From Plantago elongata (taxonomy: Eukaryota; Streptophyta; Magnoliopsida; Lamiales; Plantaginaceae): a stretch of 32,245 nucleotides of DNA. Numbering within the stretch: position 1 is the stretch's first letter; each line of letters opens with the position of its first letter. The notes under the pieces were generated by a model. That model was given only the letters and a program-made list of their open reading frames with translations, had not been told where the DNA came from and made no database searches. The stretch lies in NCBI GenBank assembly GCA_036897095.1, contig JAYMSP010001430.1, positions 1 to 32,245 of the forward strand, written 5' to 3'. This document shows, piece by piece, positions 11,448 to 23,005 of this stretch. A program made the translations under genes and the position numbers.

Positions 11448-12083
11448 ATGGAGCCTGGAAAAAAGAGCAATTCAGAGGCATCGTCAACTAATGCTGATCA
11501 AGATGATGATCATGAAGCACTTCAAGTTGATCAGGAGAGGCCCAAGGAAGAATCCATGGGCGTCAGATCATACGAGTGCACGTTCTGTAAGCGTGGATTC
11601 ACTAACGCGCAGGCCTTGGGAGGACACATGAACATACATAGGAAAGACAAGGCCAAAGCCAAAGAAAGTAAGCACAACAAGAACATAAAGGATCAGGTGC
11701 CTGCAGCAGGCTCATTTATGGACAAAAACATCAAGTATTCGGGCTACTTTCCAGCTGAATTGATTTCTTCCCATCATCCAGATAGTCAGAACCTATCAGC
11801 TGCAGGCTATTACCAGCTGTTAAACAACTATCAGGTGTACCTGCACCCATCATCAAACCCTAGTCCCCAAATTGGGAATGTTACTAATCCGCCGACTAAC
11901 CATGAGCCCGTTTTGAGGATGGATCTATTTGGAAATGATGTTGATGTGGATGGAAACCAGCTGAGTCTGAGGATTGGACTAACTACTAGTACTAGTACTA
12001 ATTCCAGTCCACCTGTGGAGGAACAAAATGTGAAGGAAAATGAAGAACTGGATTTGGAGCTTCGCCTAGGCCAGGATCCATGA
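11448..12083 (+). CDS. TAC1-like C2H2 zinc-finger transcriptional repressor
   Basis: A single-exon gene of 211 residues. One plant-type C2H2 finger lies at residues 44-64 (C44, C47, H60, H64) and carries the diagnostic QALGGH helix (55-60) that contacts DNA in SUPERMAN-class proteins. A lysine-rich stretch follows (65-83), probably the nuclear localisation signal. The C-terminus ends [11 protein letters not shown], an EAR repression motif (201-207) of the kind that recruits TOPLESS-type corepressors. A second weaker leucine-rich motif, LSLRIGL, lies at 172-178. The finger ([20 protein letters not shown]) plus the C-terminal LDLELRLGQ most resemble Arabidopsis TAC1 (TELOMERASE ACTIVATOR1); the middle part is not recognised. 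The chosen ATG is the first of the frame. Related RABBIT EARS or SUPERMAN-like proteins are possible alternatives. The exact biological role is inference. Confidence 0.93.
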   Translation: MEPGKKSNSEASSTNADQDDDHEALQVDQERPKEESMGVRSYECTFCKRGFTNAQALGGHMNIHRKDKAKAKESKHNKNIKDQVPAAGSFMDKNIKYSGYFPAELISSHHPDSQNLSAAGYYQLLNNYQVYLHPSSNPSPQIGNVTNPPTNHEPVLRMDLFGNDVDVDGNQLSLRIGLTTSTSTNSSPPVEEQNVKENEELDLELRLGQDP

Positions 12084-13030
12084 TCATCAAGATTTCAACT
12101 CCATCTCTTCAAGCATCAAGCCGACCACTTCATCGACACTTATGAACCATGGTACTGTATAGACATTCTGAGGATCATCTTATACTATATAGTCTATATC
12201 TTCATTATTTCAATTAATTACATGTGTGTATTAATTTGGATTCTAGCGCAAACAGTCTTTTGGTTAATTGAATTTGTTATAACTTAACTTATAAGATCAC
12301 TTGATGTTTATTGTTTAGAAATGAACTACATAAGACATATATAAGTACATCAGTAGATGTGTATAGTATAAATTTTTTACAAGTACTCACACATCCATGC
12401 TAGGTCTAAGTTTTATGGAGCCTGTAAACTTCATTACAGGTAGCCAATGTGTGTATTCTGTCCCTTTAATTTCTTGATGGTAATTTTCATTGCAAGACTA
12501 GGTACACATGCTAAAGTAAACCAGATTAAAGTGCACTTAATTAGTGAGCATTTATTTCATGCTTCTACGGTCAAGGTGATCTTGATGAGAGGATAATATT
12601 GTAAGGTTTGGTTCTTGATGACATGTATATATAGTTTGTGTTGTATGAAGTTTATTTTCTCAAATTGATTCTTGACATACACTTTCTTGTGAATTCCGCA
12701 AACCATTCTTGTTGTGAATCTTGGAGTCAAATGGACTTGTGTGTGGGTACATATATACCCGGTGTGAGTAAAGTTTTTATGCACTTTGGCTTATGAATTT
12801 TCCAATTTTCTGTTCCAGAACGTTTCTGTTACAGAAGAAAATATCAAAATAGGTCATATTTGATAATAATGTGTGGAAACTTTTCGGTTAAATGTTGCCT
12901 TTTGTAGTGATGATTACTAATCAAACTGATCGACATGCTCCTTGGGTTACTTTTTGCACCTACAAATTAAATGCCTTCTTCTCTATTACTACAGTAGCAT
13001 CAATTTATATAGCTCTCCCCGAGTTTTAGC
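12084..13030. other. Zinc-finger 3' UTR and intergenic DNA
   Basis: The first ~150-250 bases are expected to be the 3' untranslated region of the zinc-finger gene. No single polyadenylation signal stands out. The remainder is AT-rich, and I see no gene or named repeat in it. Confidence 0.5.
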
Positions 13031-13500
13031 TAAAGTGTAAATCAAGAATGTATTTTGAACCGAACGAATTAAACATTAATTTTAACCTAACATTTACTAA
13101 TTGAGAAATTGCCATGTTCATTTCGTGTTTGTATTTCCGAACATCCAATCCACTTATTTGTTCGCTAGGATTTGGTATGTTCATTTTGTATTCGTGTTAA
13201 CCGAAGATCCCATCTAGCAAGGTCTCCAAAATCCATTTTGCAAGACAAAATTTAGAATAAGGATTATGCTATGTGAAATGAATTTATATTTACTACACAT
13301 TTAAAATAAAATATATGATGATTGTAAATATAATTTGATCACGAATGGTTTGCGAGCTGCTGAATAATAAATTATATGTTTTTGTTCGTGATTATTTATT
13401 AACGAACATGTTCGTGAACTGTTCAATAAAATTAAACTCGAGCACAAATTGATCGTTGATTGGAATTTTTACAAACGTTCGTTTTTTTGATACTTATAAC
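13030..13500. repeat. hAT-like remnant with repeated gttcgt motifs (candidate)
   Basis: The motif gttcgt/acgaac occurs many times in both orientations (for example tgttcgtgattatt, aacgaacatgttcgtgaac). Clusters like this are common in the subterminal regions of hAT transposons. No terminal repeats, transposase or target duplication could be found, so this is only a candidate. Confidence 0.25.
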
Positions 13501-14052
13501 GTAGATGTACGTGATGTACGTATTTAGGAGCTAATTGTCAAGTTCCAGCTAACAATACTTTAGGTCTGACTTTCCTAACTTTCGATATGCTGAGCTTCTT
13601 ATGAATATAAATAAGTACACATTTAATTGAAAAGTGTAGAGGCTCTAAAATGGGTGTATAAATTTTGAATTGGATGTGATATATACTTACTTAAGATGGT
13701 GAATTGCCGTAAATTATATGTAGAGTAAATATGTGATTAAAGAAAAAGCTGCACCAATCATGGGCTTTGATAAGATTTGGACCATAAAGGTGTGGCCCAT
13801 GAATAACTACTGGGCACTATATTCATTTAAGATGTCTATCCTTATGTCTATGTCATATATGCACACATCATGCACAAGTCCAGTGAGTCAAATCTGGAAA
13901 ATTCGAAGCTGGTATAATTCAAAGAAAAATGGTATATCATCAATTTAAAAATACAATTTTAAATTTTAAAACTATATCAGTTACACTCTATGATACTTTT
14001 TTTTATAATTTAATCATATTTTACAAAGGATTCATTTTCCTGAATCCTTTTT
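13500..14052. other. AT-rich intergenic DNA
   Basis: Nothing is recognised here. An open frame at 13733-13948 has no domain and a composition like the surrounding DNA, so it is not called. Confidence 0.4.
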
Positions 14053-15107
14053 GAGAAAATATTTTTTGCAATATTAACTATTTTTATTTTTTAAAGTTGC
14101 CCCATAATTTTTTTTATTCGACTCCAAAACCTTTTAACTCTTTCGACGTTACACCAAAAAAATAACGGCGTTAGTCGTTCCGTTTGTTCACTGTTAAACC
14201 TTTTTAATAAAATCACTTTTACACCAAAACCTTTCAAAAATAGATCAAACTTTTAATTTTTTTATTTTCTTTCTTATTCTTACTTTCCAATTTTGTCCAT
14301 TCTTAACAATTTTGAAGTGTTGTCAATTCTCAACAAAAACGTTGTAGAAAAAAATCACTTCAATGGCCATGGAAGCTCCGATGTAGTAAATATAAACACA
14401 TGGGACCTGGCACAAATTACATATTCTTTCCTACCATTTTGGATGTCCCGTATTCCGTTTTGAAATGTCTTCGTTGTCCTATTTTCATATTTGGTCATTT
14501 TTGTTCCACAACATAATATTATATTTAAAAGAAGGCTAATTTGGTTGCATTAAAATATGTGTCCGGACCCACAACATTTATCTCCACGATTTCACTTTTA
14601 ATAAACCCACATTAATTAATTAGTTGCATTGTGTCCGGCCCTATAACGTATTTATAAATTCTCTCTTCAATTCACAGAGTTCAAGCACTAGTTGCATATA
14701 CATTTTTTACATAACTACATCGTCCATTTTTCAACAATTAGTTTAACATAACGGACAACAATGCATTGATTTTTTACATAACTTAATCGTCATATGGAAG
14801 TGATTCTTTTTACAATAGTTTTGTTGCAATTGACAACACTTTAAAATTGTCAAGAATGGACAATATTGGAAAGGAACAGTAAGAAAAGAAATTTAAAAAA
14901 CTAATTATTTGGTCTAACATAATTTTTTTTTAAATGTTTTGGTGTAAAAGTGAATTTTTTTAAAGGTTTAATAGTCAACTAACGGAACGACTAACGCCGT
15001 TAATTTCTTGGTGTAATATTAAAAGAGTTGAAAGGTTTTGGAGTCGAAAAAAATTATGAGGTAACTTTAAGAACGAAATAGTTAATCGTGTAAAAAAAGA
15101 ATTTCCC
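14053..15107. mobile_element. Long-TIR element, Mutator-like, non-autonomous
   Basis: About 1.05 kb with terminal inverted repeats of ~310 bp. The left arm, 14053-14370, is mirrored by 14795-15107. Matching landmarks in both arms include ttcgactccaaaacctt, aacggcgttagtcgttccgtt, cacttttacaccaaaac and a ttgtccattctt block. The ~420 bp between the arms has no coding frame. Long TIRs with a short non-coding centre are typical of non-autonomous Mutator-like elements. No convincing 9 bp target duplication was found at the ends, so the superfamily is uncertain. Internal sequence near 14440-14490 (gtcccgtattccgttttg) resembles a Stowaway fragment. Confidence 0.65.
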
Positions 15108-16060
15108 CATTTTCTTAATATTTGCCACCCATTTGGGCGAATTTTCCCAATTATATCTCTAACCCATTTGGAAATTCAAATCTACATGCACAAAGTCAAA
15201 GTCAAAGTCTCACAGAAAAATATCTAAACAGAACTATTCGAGCCGTGTAAAATTCAATTCAACAATTGGAGTAATTAGTCACGTGCATAAAGTGTTATTT
15301 TGTTCGTGTACGTACTTGATGATGAATTAGAACCTCAAGTTCCACTTTAACATTTTGATGAGAATGGAAGATAATATCTCACCAATAAAAACTAGGGCAA
15401 ATTACTTAAATTGCACTCAATTATCGATCAATTATAGTCTACACAATATAAACTCAAAATGTAATAAATTGTTTAGATATAAATTAAGTGAAAAAATGAT
15501 TAGACTTAGTTACAATAAGTGACAATTAATTAATTTCACAATTATTAGAAAAAGTGACAATTACTGAATTTCACAATTATAAATAAAAGATCAAATATGT
15601 GAAAAAAATATTTGTTTGACATATATGTAATTCGTTTTTCCATGTAGAAAATGGATGCTTCTACAATTTAAATAGAATGGACTAATTAAAGAGATAAGAG
15701 TCTGAATTGTAATTCGAAATTGAAAAGTTTACTTAAATAAATTGTACTAAATCGGTTTTGCACTATGAAATTTTCATGTTTGTGATCAACTCAACCATTT
15801 AATATCAACCCCTTATTTTATCATTCGCATAAACTTTGAGTTGGTGACCAGCCTTGCAATGTTCATTGTGAATATATAAACTCACCGTGACATAACCGTT
15901 TGTATTAACATCTTCATCGTAGATAAAATTATGAGAAAATATTTTAAAATATAACACGTAGTAAAATATGTACGTTTTATATATTATATAATAATTATGT
16001 ATTTTTTATACTTTATAATGGTTACTTGTTCAAATGATATATTCTGGTCCTTTTTCTACT
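15108..16060. other. AT-rich intergenic DNA with a 35 bp tandem duplication
   Basis: No gene was found. Near 15517-15585 a ~35 bp unit (aagtgacaatta, then atttcacaattat) occurs twice in tandem with several mismatches. The rest has nothing I can name. Confidence 0.45.
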
Positions 16061-16280
16061 CGAAATTGGTAATTTATTACACGCATCGGCAGTATCTCAC
16101 ACGTTAAAAGTATCTCACACAACGTGAATATCTCACGTGCTCGTTGCGTGTCTGCTTGTGATTCAATCTTGAAATTATTTTGAAAGAAAAATCAAAATAA
16201 GAAAAAGAAATTGAAAAAATACATTGACATTGTATCGAGCGCGTGAGATATTTGAAGTGCGTGTAATAACCACCAACTCG
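16061..16280. mobile_element. MITE with ~45 bp imperfect TIRs
   Basis: The left end (ttggtaatttattacacgca, then tatctcacacg) pairs with the complement of the right end (cgcgtgagatat, then tgcgtgtaataaccacc). The left half repeats a tatctcac motif four times, the last of them with a cacgtg core. The element is about 220 bp with no coding frame. The superfamily was not determined because no target duplication is evident. Confidence 0.55.
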
Positions 16281-19200
16281 AAAAAAAGAATAATTATAGT
16301 ATATTATATGAATATGTATTCATTGTAAAATATACAACGAATATATAAATTGGTTTTATAAAATTTTCCCCTAAGATTATCGCTACTTGTACCAATTATT
16401 GATGAATGATGATGATAACTACTCACCGCCTGTTTATACCGACATATGCATTGTTATGTTGCTAAAGTTTAGGAATATGTTTGTTCATTCTTTAAAATTA
16501 ATTCAATGCTAAGTAACTGCAACGAGGTCGGTTGTTGAAGAAGAAATTGTTGGATTGAAAGTTCCAATGCGGCTGGTTCATTCTACATTGGATTGGAGTA
16601 CTTGGACTAATTACAACTTTCGGAGAAATAGAGGAGAAGCAGCAGCAAAATATTAAACACAGGGTTGTAGCTACATTGTGTTGGAGTTGGACTAAATATA
16701 TTACTGTCACGCGACCTTGTAGTGTCCCATATTATTATTATCTTGATCGAATCATATACATACATAATATATTGTACAATATATAATTGGCTCTAAATTT
16801 ATTAACAAAAATATTAAATACGATTTTTTTTATTAAATACATAACGCAATTTTATATTATATTACAAATAACACAACAATTATTATAATTAACAAAATAA
16901 TCCTACAATTTTAAATAATTACTATTTTACCTAAAAAGAATTTAAACATGTCTATGCGAATCAATCATATTATCCGAACAAATAAATCAAAAAAACTTTA
17001 AAAAACACATAGAACGAAGAACTTGAACAAGAAGAACACAAGATCCGCCACTGGAGCTCCGGCCAAACTCCAACCAGTCTGGTCGGAGCTTGGTAGCTCC
17101 AATTGGAGTTTTCAAAACTCGGATCAGAGCTTGGCTCAGATCTCTCAGGACACGGTTCAATTATGGACCAAATTTTTTTTTATTTATAATTTTATGTTTT
17201 TTTAAAATTACTTATGTAAAATTAATTAATTTAATTATACTAAGCAATTAAACGACTATTAACGATTATGAATATGAATTATAAAAATATAAACATCTCA
17301 AATCATTATTATTTATAAAGTATAGCTAATGATTTTATAACATTAATTTTCGTTACGTAGTATATACGTTCATATATTTTCGAATATGTGATAATTTGAT
17401 AAATTTTACGAAAATGGGACTAATTCAATATTTATATAATTTGATAAATATTTTGTAATATATAAAAATATGTCATGTGTCTAGTGAAAATAATCATGCG
17501 TTTAACAATTTCCATTTATTAATTCATAAACTTTATCTTATGAACATACTTACTGGTAATTATCATAAAATTTTAATGTAAAAACTGGTGTTTTAACAAT
17601 AAATATTATTTTTATTTAACAAATATCCTTTACTATTTTTATATTTAAAATATCAAAACTTAAGTAAAATTCTTAATATTAATTTTATATAAATATAATA
17701 TTAGAGACAGTTTATCGATTTACTCATTACATTTTCATTTTTCAGATTCATTCTGTTGTACTAGAAATGATATATCGTGATAAGCGCGGTGCCTATAAAT
17801 TTTATGAAATTAATCGAATTTAGGTCACGTACGAACTCGTATGTTATATTTCATGAGACATTAGTGTCTTGGATAGGTAAATGCAAAAAAAAAATCTACA
17901 CATTTGAGTACACAAGTTAATTTAGAAAGTAGCGGAATTTTGTTAGGTAGGTTGGCTTATACCAACTTAAAATGATTAATTTGTATGTAAATGTAGACTT
18001 TTTACTATTTCTTATAGGGTGTAAGGTGCATCAATCATCTAGTAGTTTAATGAGTTATGCGAGATAGTTATAATCGCAAATATATAACTATCCATTATAT
18101 GGTAATATTATAAAAGAACGACGAAATAAAAGTATTTATGTGCAAAAATGAAATACATATGCATGGAATGACTGGAATCTTGTTAATGGTACGATACACA
18201 CTCAAAAATCAAAATTTAAAACTATCCAAAAATCATTTACATCATATAAACAGTTCTAGATTGGTTTGTTTGTATGAACCTAATCAACAATCACAACATT
18301 CACCTAGACTGATACGATCACAATGTTCTAAAGTGTTTTCAATTTTCTTACAAAAAATATTTTGGATTGCATCTGTAAAATTTTTGAAGGAGTGATGCGT
18401 GTGGTGTGAGTTTGTGAACGGAGAAAATTTGAAATAACATTTTTTAGTAGCTAGTTGCAGGAGAATAGTGAAAAAGTGCTAAATAAAGTGCAATAGCAAA
18501 CGACACTTTAACAAGTGAAATGACACTTTAACATGATAATTAAAAACTTATTTTATTGTTGTAAAATAGAGAAGAAATATGAATAAATTATAAAATTAAA
18601 ATAACACTTTTATAGATGTAATGACACTTAATAAGATAATAAGTTTTTTATTATATTGTTGAATCAGCAAAGCTAAAAATCTCTACACTGATTTTTTTGG
18701 CCATGAGTACCCTTTTTCTAAATTTCATGGATGTGCTACACGTTGAAACATAGCATAAGATCATTTTTGTTTATGAGCGGTCTGCTTTCAACTTTAAACA
18801 ACCCTCATGTATCTTCTATTCGTAAAGGTTCATTAGAATAAATCATCTCGTCTATATAAACCACCCGCATCTAATTTGTATCTATTAATTTTTTAAATAA
18901 TTAAGCAGGTTAGACATGCATAACTCATAACCCATCTGTCAAATTGTTCACATGACAAAAATGTATATACATATAAAATGAACTACTTTTCATTGAAATG
19001 AGTAAATATAAATATAGATTAGTAGATGGTCCTTAATCATTTAACTCAATAACAAAATATTTTCTTAATTTGTTGAATTAATACATCTAAAATTTATATG
19101 GTTATTCACTTGTCAATTCGTCTGACATTACTATCACTTGAATTGTCGCAGAGTAAAACTTATTCTACTCATTGTAAATGAAAATAATTTGAAGCCACTA

Positions 19201-19450
19201 GTGTAATAAATCGATACAAGGCTGCATATATATCTCCGTTTTGATTTCATAATGTTCCCTCTCCACATAGTCCAATTGCAATATAAAAATGGAAAATAGA
19301 AACATAAAGAAAAGAAGAAAGCTAAAGAATTAAATTACAATAATACCAAATGGTTGGAGATGAACAAGAAAATGAGAAAGTTCAATGTATCCTTCATCTG
19401 CTGCACCTTTTCTTTGTTTTAGCACACGAGAAAGACAGTCAGATGCGTCT
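16281..19450. other. Long gene-poor AT-rich region upstream of the receptor
   Basis: About 3.2 kb without a supported gene. A less AT-rich island at 17040-17160 has repeated ggagct/agctcc motifs in both orientations (for example ggagctccggccaaactcc, gtagctccaattggag), suggestive of a transposon end. At 18518-18665 a ~45 bp unit (aatgacactt, then aaacttattttattgttg) occurs twice, imperfectly. Open frames at 16498-16710 and 18138-18395 look like chance. The last few hundred bases presumably contain part of the receptor promoter. Confidence 0.5.
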
Positions 19451-19474
19451 GCTCAACGTCCCCTTCATGCTGTT

Positions 19475-19487
19475 CCTCTCTCTCTCT
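19475..19487 (+). promoter_or_regulatory. CT-rich tract near the receptor transcription start
   Basis: A cctctctctctct run lies about 740 bp upstream of the coding ATG. Pyrimidine-rich tracts at this position are common in plant core promoters and leaders. The start site itself cannot be read from the sequence. Confidence 0.3.
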
Positions 19488-19705
19488 AAAAATCCCACCT
19501 TTTGACAATCGATAGCTCCAGATAGTGAGACTTTACTCAGCGAGAGATCGGTGAACAATCACCCACATATGGTATGGGGGTTTTCTGATAAACCCCATCA
19601 AATCAAATCAATTTTATATCTATCTATTGTCCCAAATCCACCTCTGCTTGCATAAACTAAAGAATAGATGTCATGTGCAGTAGATTCATTTCTGGGTTGT
19701 GGGAA

Positions 19706-19801
19706 ATGAGTGATCTTTGAATGGGTTTTACTTTTCTTGCACGTGGATCAGATTATACGCATTGGCTGGTGTAATCAATGCAGCTGCTTGTGTATCATTA
19801 G
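19706..19801 (+). promoter_or_regulatory. Cluster of three upstream ORFs in the receptor leader
   Basis: Three short ATG-led frames lie just before the probable leader intron. The first is 4 codons (19706-19720). The second is 17 codons (19721-19774) and its ATG directly follows the stop of the first. The third is 7 codons (19778-19801). If the mRNA starts near the CT tract, all three lie in the transcript and could lower translation of the receptor. Their presence is seen; their effect is inference. Confidence 0.4.
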
Positions 19802-19826
19802 CTTCGATAGGATCTGCTTTTGCAAG

Positions 19827-20170
19827 GTATAATCTTTTTTGCTCTTAAAGTTCTCATCTTTTTGCCCTAATTGGAGTTTTCCACTTTCCCCCCTTGTATT
19901 GAATATGGATTGTTTTGGTTCTATTACTGGGTTGTTCAATTTGCCTTTTTTTTTTTTTTTAATTGATATATGTTGGATTCAGGTTTTATAAGATTCTTGA
20001 TTTAGATTAGTGATATTGTTCCGGTATGAATTTTTAAGTGTTAGTGATATTGTGTATGTTTAGCTGGTGAGTGAGGAGCTGATTTGGATTAGTATCATAC
20101 CAAATTTTAGGTTTTGATTTTGATTGAACATGTATGGAACAGGAAATGAATGCAAGCATTTTGTTCTCAG
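19827..20170 (+). other. Probable intron in the receptor 5' leader
   Basis: The donor ttgcaag|gtataatc and acceptor gttttgttctcag| enclose 344 bases with a long T tract near 19947-19961. Composition shifts to T-rich inside, and no in-frame ATG links upstream sequence to the coding exon. It is predicted from splice-site consensus only. Confidence 0.45.
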
Positions 20171-20201
20171 ATTGCTAATAAGGGAACTTGATTGAAGAAT
20201 A

Positions 20202-20222
20202 ATGCATTGGTTGCAATGTTAA
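20202..20222 (+). promoter_or_regulatory. Upstream ORF overlapping the receptor start codon
   Basis: An ATG at 20202 opens a 6-codon frame ending TAA at 20220-20222. It overlaps the receptor ATG at 20216 in a different frame. Because it lies 14 bases before the main ATG it should be in every transcript. Ribosomes initiating there would miss the main start unless they re-initiate after backing up. Confidence 0.45.
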
Positions 20223-23005
20223 AGAAATTCGCAGCCGGGTTGTTGATCTTGTCGTGCTTTGTGTCAATATCGGGTGCAATAAATGAGTTTTCGGATTGTA
20301 ATTGTGATGAGGAAGGATATTGGAGTGTTGAGAGCATTCTTGAGTGCCAACGAGTTAGTGATTTTTTGATTGCGGTGGCCTATTTCTCCATCCCGCTTGA
20401 GCTTCTGTACTTTGTTAGCTTTTCCAACTTCCCTTTTAAATGGGTGCTTTTTCAGTTTATTGCGTTCATTGTTCTCTGCGGGATGACTCATCTGCTGAAT
20501 GCATGGACTTATGGGCCTCACTCGTTTCAGCTGATGCTGGCTCTTACCATTTTCAAGCTTCTTACGGCTCTAGTTTCTGTCGCCACGGCTATAACTCTTA
20601 TCACTCTCTTTCCATTGTTGCTGAAAGTGAAGGTGAGGGAAATTATGCTGGAAAGGAAGACTTGGGATCTTGATCGAGAGGTTGGACTCATAAAAAAGCA
20701 GAAAGAAGCAAGTTGGCATGTTCGAATGTTGACTCAAGAGATCCGCAAGTCTCTTGATAGGCATACAATATTATACACTACTTTGGTTGAGCTGTCAAAA
20801 GCGTTGGATCTGCAGAATTGTTCTATTTGGATGTTAAATGCGGATAAAACCGAACTTAACATAACTCATGAACTGAAAGGAAGTAACTTTGCCAATTCTT
20901 ACAAGTTACCTATCCTGAGCACCGACCCTGCTGTGGTGGAAGTTAATGGAAGTGATGGTGTGAAGATACTCGATCCTGATTGTGACCTTGCTATTGCAAG
21001 CGCTGAAGGAAAGCTTGAGCCAGGGGCTGTGGCTGCAATTAGGATGCCAATGCTAAGGGTTTCTAATTTCAAAGGCGGTACACCTCAAATGATGCAAGCC
21101 TGCTATGCTATTCTTGTTTTAGCTCTACCTGATGGACAAGGTAGGTGTTGGAGCAATCAAGAACTTGAAATAGTGGAAGTCGTTGCAGACCAAGTGGCCG
21201 TAGCACTCTCCCATGCTTCAGTGCTCGAGGAATCTCAGCTCATGAGAGAGAAACTAGAGGAACAAAACAGAGCACTTCAGCAAGCAAGGCAGGACGCGTT
21301 AATGGCAAGTCAAGCACGGAATGCATGTCAAATGGTAATGAGTAATGGGTTAAGAAGACCCATGCATTCTATTCTAGGGCTGCTCTCAGTCCTACAGAGT
21401 GATAAGTTGACTAACGAGCAGCGCCTTCTCACTGACACCATGGTTAAGACGACCGATGTGCTTTCTGCTCTAGTAACAGATGTGATGGATGTTTCTGCAA
21501 AGGATAATAGGAGGGTTCTCTTAGAGATGAGGACATTCCAATTGCATTCTGTGATTAAAGAAGCTTCTTGTCTTGCCAAATGCCTTTGCGCATATAGAGG
21601 CTATGATTTTGTGATTGAAGTTGATAAGACTTTGCCAAATAACATTATGGGTGACGACAAGAGATTATTTCAGGTTATATTGCATATGGTTGGGAATCTG
21701 TTGAGTGGGAACAAAGGGGGAGGGAGTCTCACGTTACGAGTATATTCAGCTAATAGAAGTCAGGGACAAATTGACCAAAAATGGGGCCACTGGAGATTGA
21801 ACTCATCCGATGGGTACGCCTATGTCAGTATTGAAATAGGAATTAAGTCCCGGGTAGAGAACCCAGCTTCAGTAATGGCAATGAATGTGCAGAGAAACAA
21901 TGCTGGAGTTGAGGGAGACATGAGCTTTGATGCTTGCAGAAAACTAGTTCAGGTATGTTTGCAGCTTATTTACACATTATAGATATCTAATAATTTTGTT
22001 GTGTTACGACTTACGATGGAGTGTTATGACTTATGAATAGCTTCAAACCTGTGTTATATCTAGCACGAGAAAGTCTTGTTGCATTAGCTTCTAGCTGCAC
22101 TTGTCTATATCTAAGCTCTTCAAAGGTGTAAAACAGAAACTATTACTGAACAGCAGAATTCTGCTTCTTTTCTCTGAATTAACCATTTAAAGTCTGTTCT
22201 TTCCATGTATCACTGATTCTAGGATGCCATTTCTCCTGCTTCCTCTTAGTTTCAGCATTTATATTTAAGCTTTTAAATCTTTGAAATTCCTTTATAGCTC
22301 TAGTTGGGCAACTCGAACATTTGGAGAGTAATCGGTAGTTTTGCTTGCATTACATGCATCTCTATTGAGAGACCAATTTTTTTTCACATGGCAGCACTAT
22401 CTATTAAAAATTTATGTTAACTGAGAAACTATTCAATTATTTATGGGCAGCTAATGCAAGGTGACATGTGGGCTGTATCAAATCCAGAGGGTTTTGATCA
22501 AAGCATGGCTCTTGTTTTGCGTTTCCAAGTTAGGCCATCCATTGTAGCTGGCCTATCAGAATATGGGGATTCAACCGATCATTTTCCTTCCAACTCACTT
22601 TTCAGAGGCCTGAAAGTTCTTTTAGTCGAGGCCGATGATATGAATAGAGCAGTGACAAGGAAATTGCTTGAGAAGCTGGGATGCATAGTTTCTTCAGTCA
22701 CGTCTGGATATGAATGTCTTAATGCTGTTGGTCCTGCGGTTTTATCATTTCAAGTCGTGCTTCTGGATATCCACCTACCCGATTTAGATGGTTTTGAAGT
22801 AAGCACGAGAATCCGGAAGTTTAGAAGCCGCAACTGGCCATTGATCATTGCATTGACCACAAGTGATGATGCAGAGATGAGGGACAGATGTGTACAAGCT
22901 GGAATTAATGGGTGTATTCGGAAACCAGGTTCGTTTCAAGATATTGCCAGTGAAATTAAGCGCATTCTGGTGCAGGCTAACAGAGTACCAGCTTCATTAA
23001 TGTAG
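20216..23005 (+). CDS. ETR2: Ethylene receptor, subfamily II (ETR2-like)
   Basis: Two exons, 20216-21952 and 22451-23005 (phase 0, GT-AG), give 763 residues; Arabidopsis ETR2 has about 773. The order is a signal-like hydrophobic segment (1-22), a Cys pair for dimerisation (C28, C30), three membrane helices (about 50-69, 78-97, 108-130) with the copper/ethylene residues C88 and H92 in LCGMTHLLNAW, a GAF domain (about 181-335), a coiled segment, a degenerate histidine-kinase region (about 365-600) and a receiver domain (about 633-755) with phospho-acceptor D685 and K737. The usual kinase histidine is N377 in MSNGLRRPMHS, and the ATP-binding boxes are not canonical, as expected for subfamily II. 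These receptors sit in the ER membrane and signal through CTR1; ethylene switches them off. The ATG at 20216 starts MLKKFAAGLL, matching ETR2/EIN4 starts. Phrases such as DRHTILYTTLVELSK favour ETR2 over EIN4. The single coding intron lies after CRKLVQ. Confidence 0.95.
21953..22450 (+). other. Coding intron of the ethylene receptor
   Basis: 498 bases, with donor gttcag|gtatgttt and acceptor tatgggcag|. It splits the region between the kinase-like and receiver domains. The reading frame stops soon after the donor and resumes with LMQGDMWAVSN at the acceptor, which matches the receptor family across the junction. Confidence 0.9.

Noticed and set aside
11245-11631. 128-codon frame overlapping the zinc-finger gene
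   Set aside because: It is a different frame over the leader and start of a clearly coding gene; the protein has no domain.
12557-12784. 75-codon minus-strand frame downstream of the zinc-finger gene
   Set aside because: No motif, and its composition is like the surrounding DNA.
13733-13948. 71-codon open frame
   Set aside because: No domain is visible, the composition matches the surrounding intergenic DNA, and no promoter or splice context supports it.
16498-16710. 70-codon minus-strand frame
   Set aside because: It is Cys- and Phe-rich without any motif, and lies in repeat-like intergenic DNA. Probably chance.
18138-18395. 85-codon plus-strand frame
   Set aside because: Low-complexity AT-rich codon use and no domain. 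Probably chance.
20192-20215. Upstream extension of the receptor reading frame from a TTG codon
   Set aside because: The extension begins at TTG, which is not a usual plant start. The ATG at 20216 gives MLKKFAAGLL, aligned with known ETR2/EIN4 starts.
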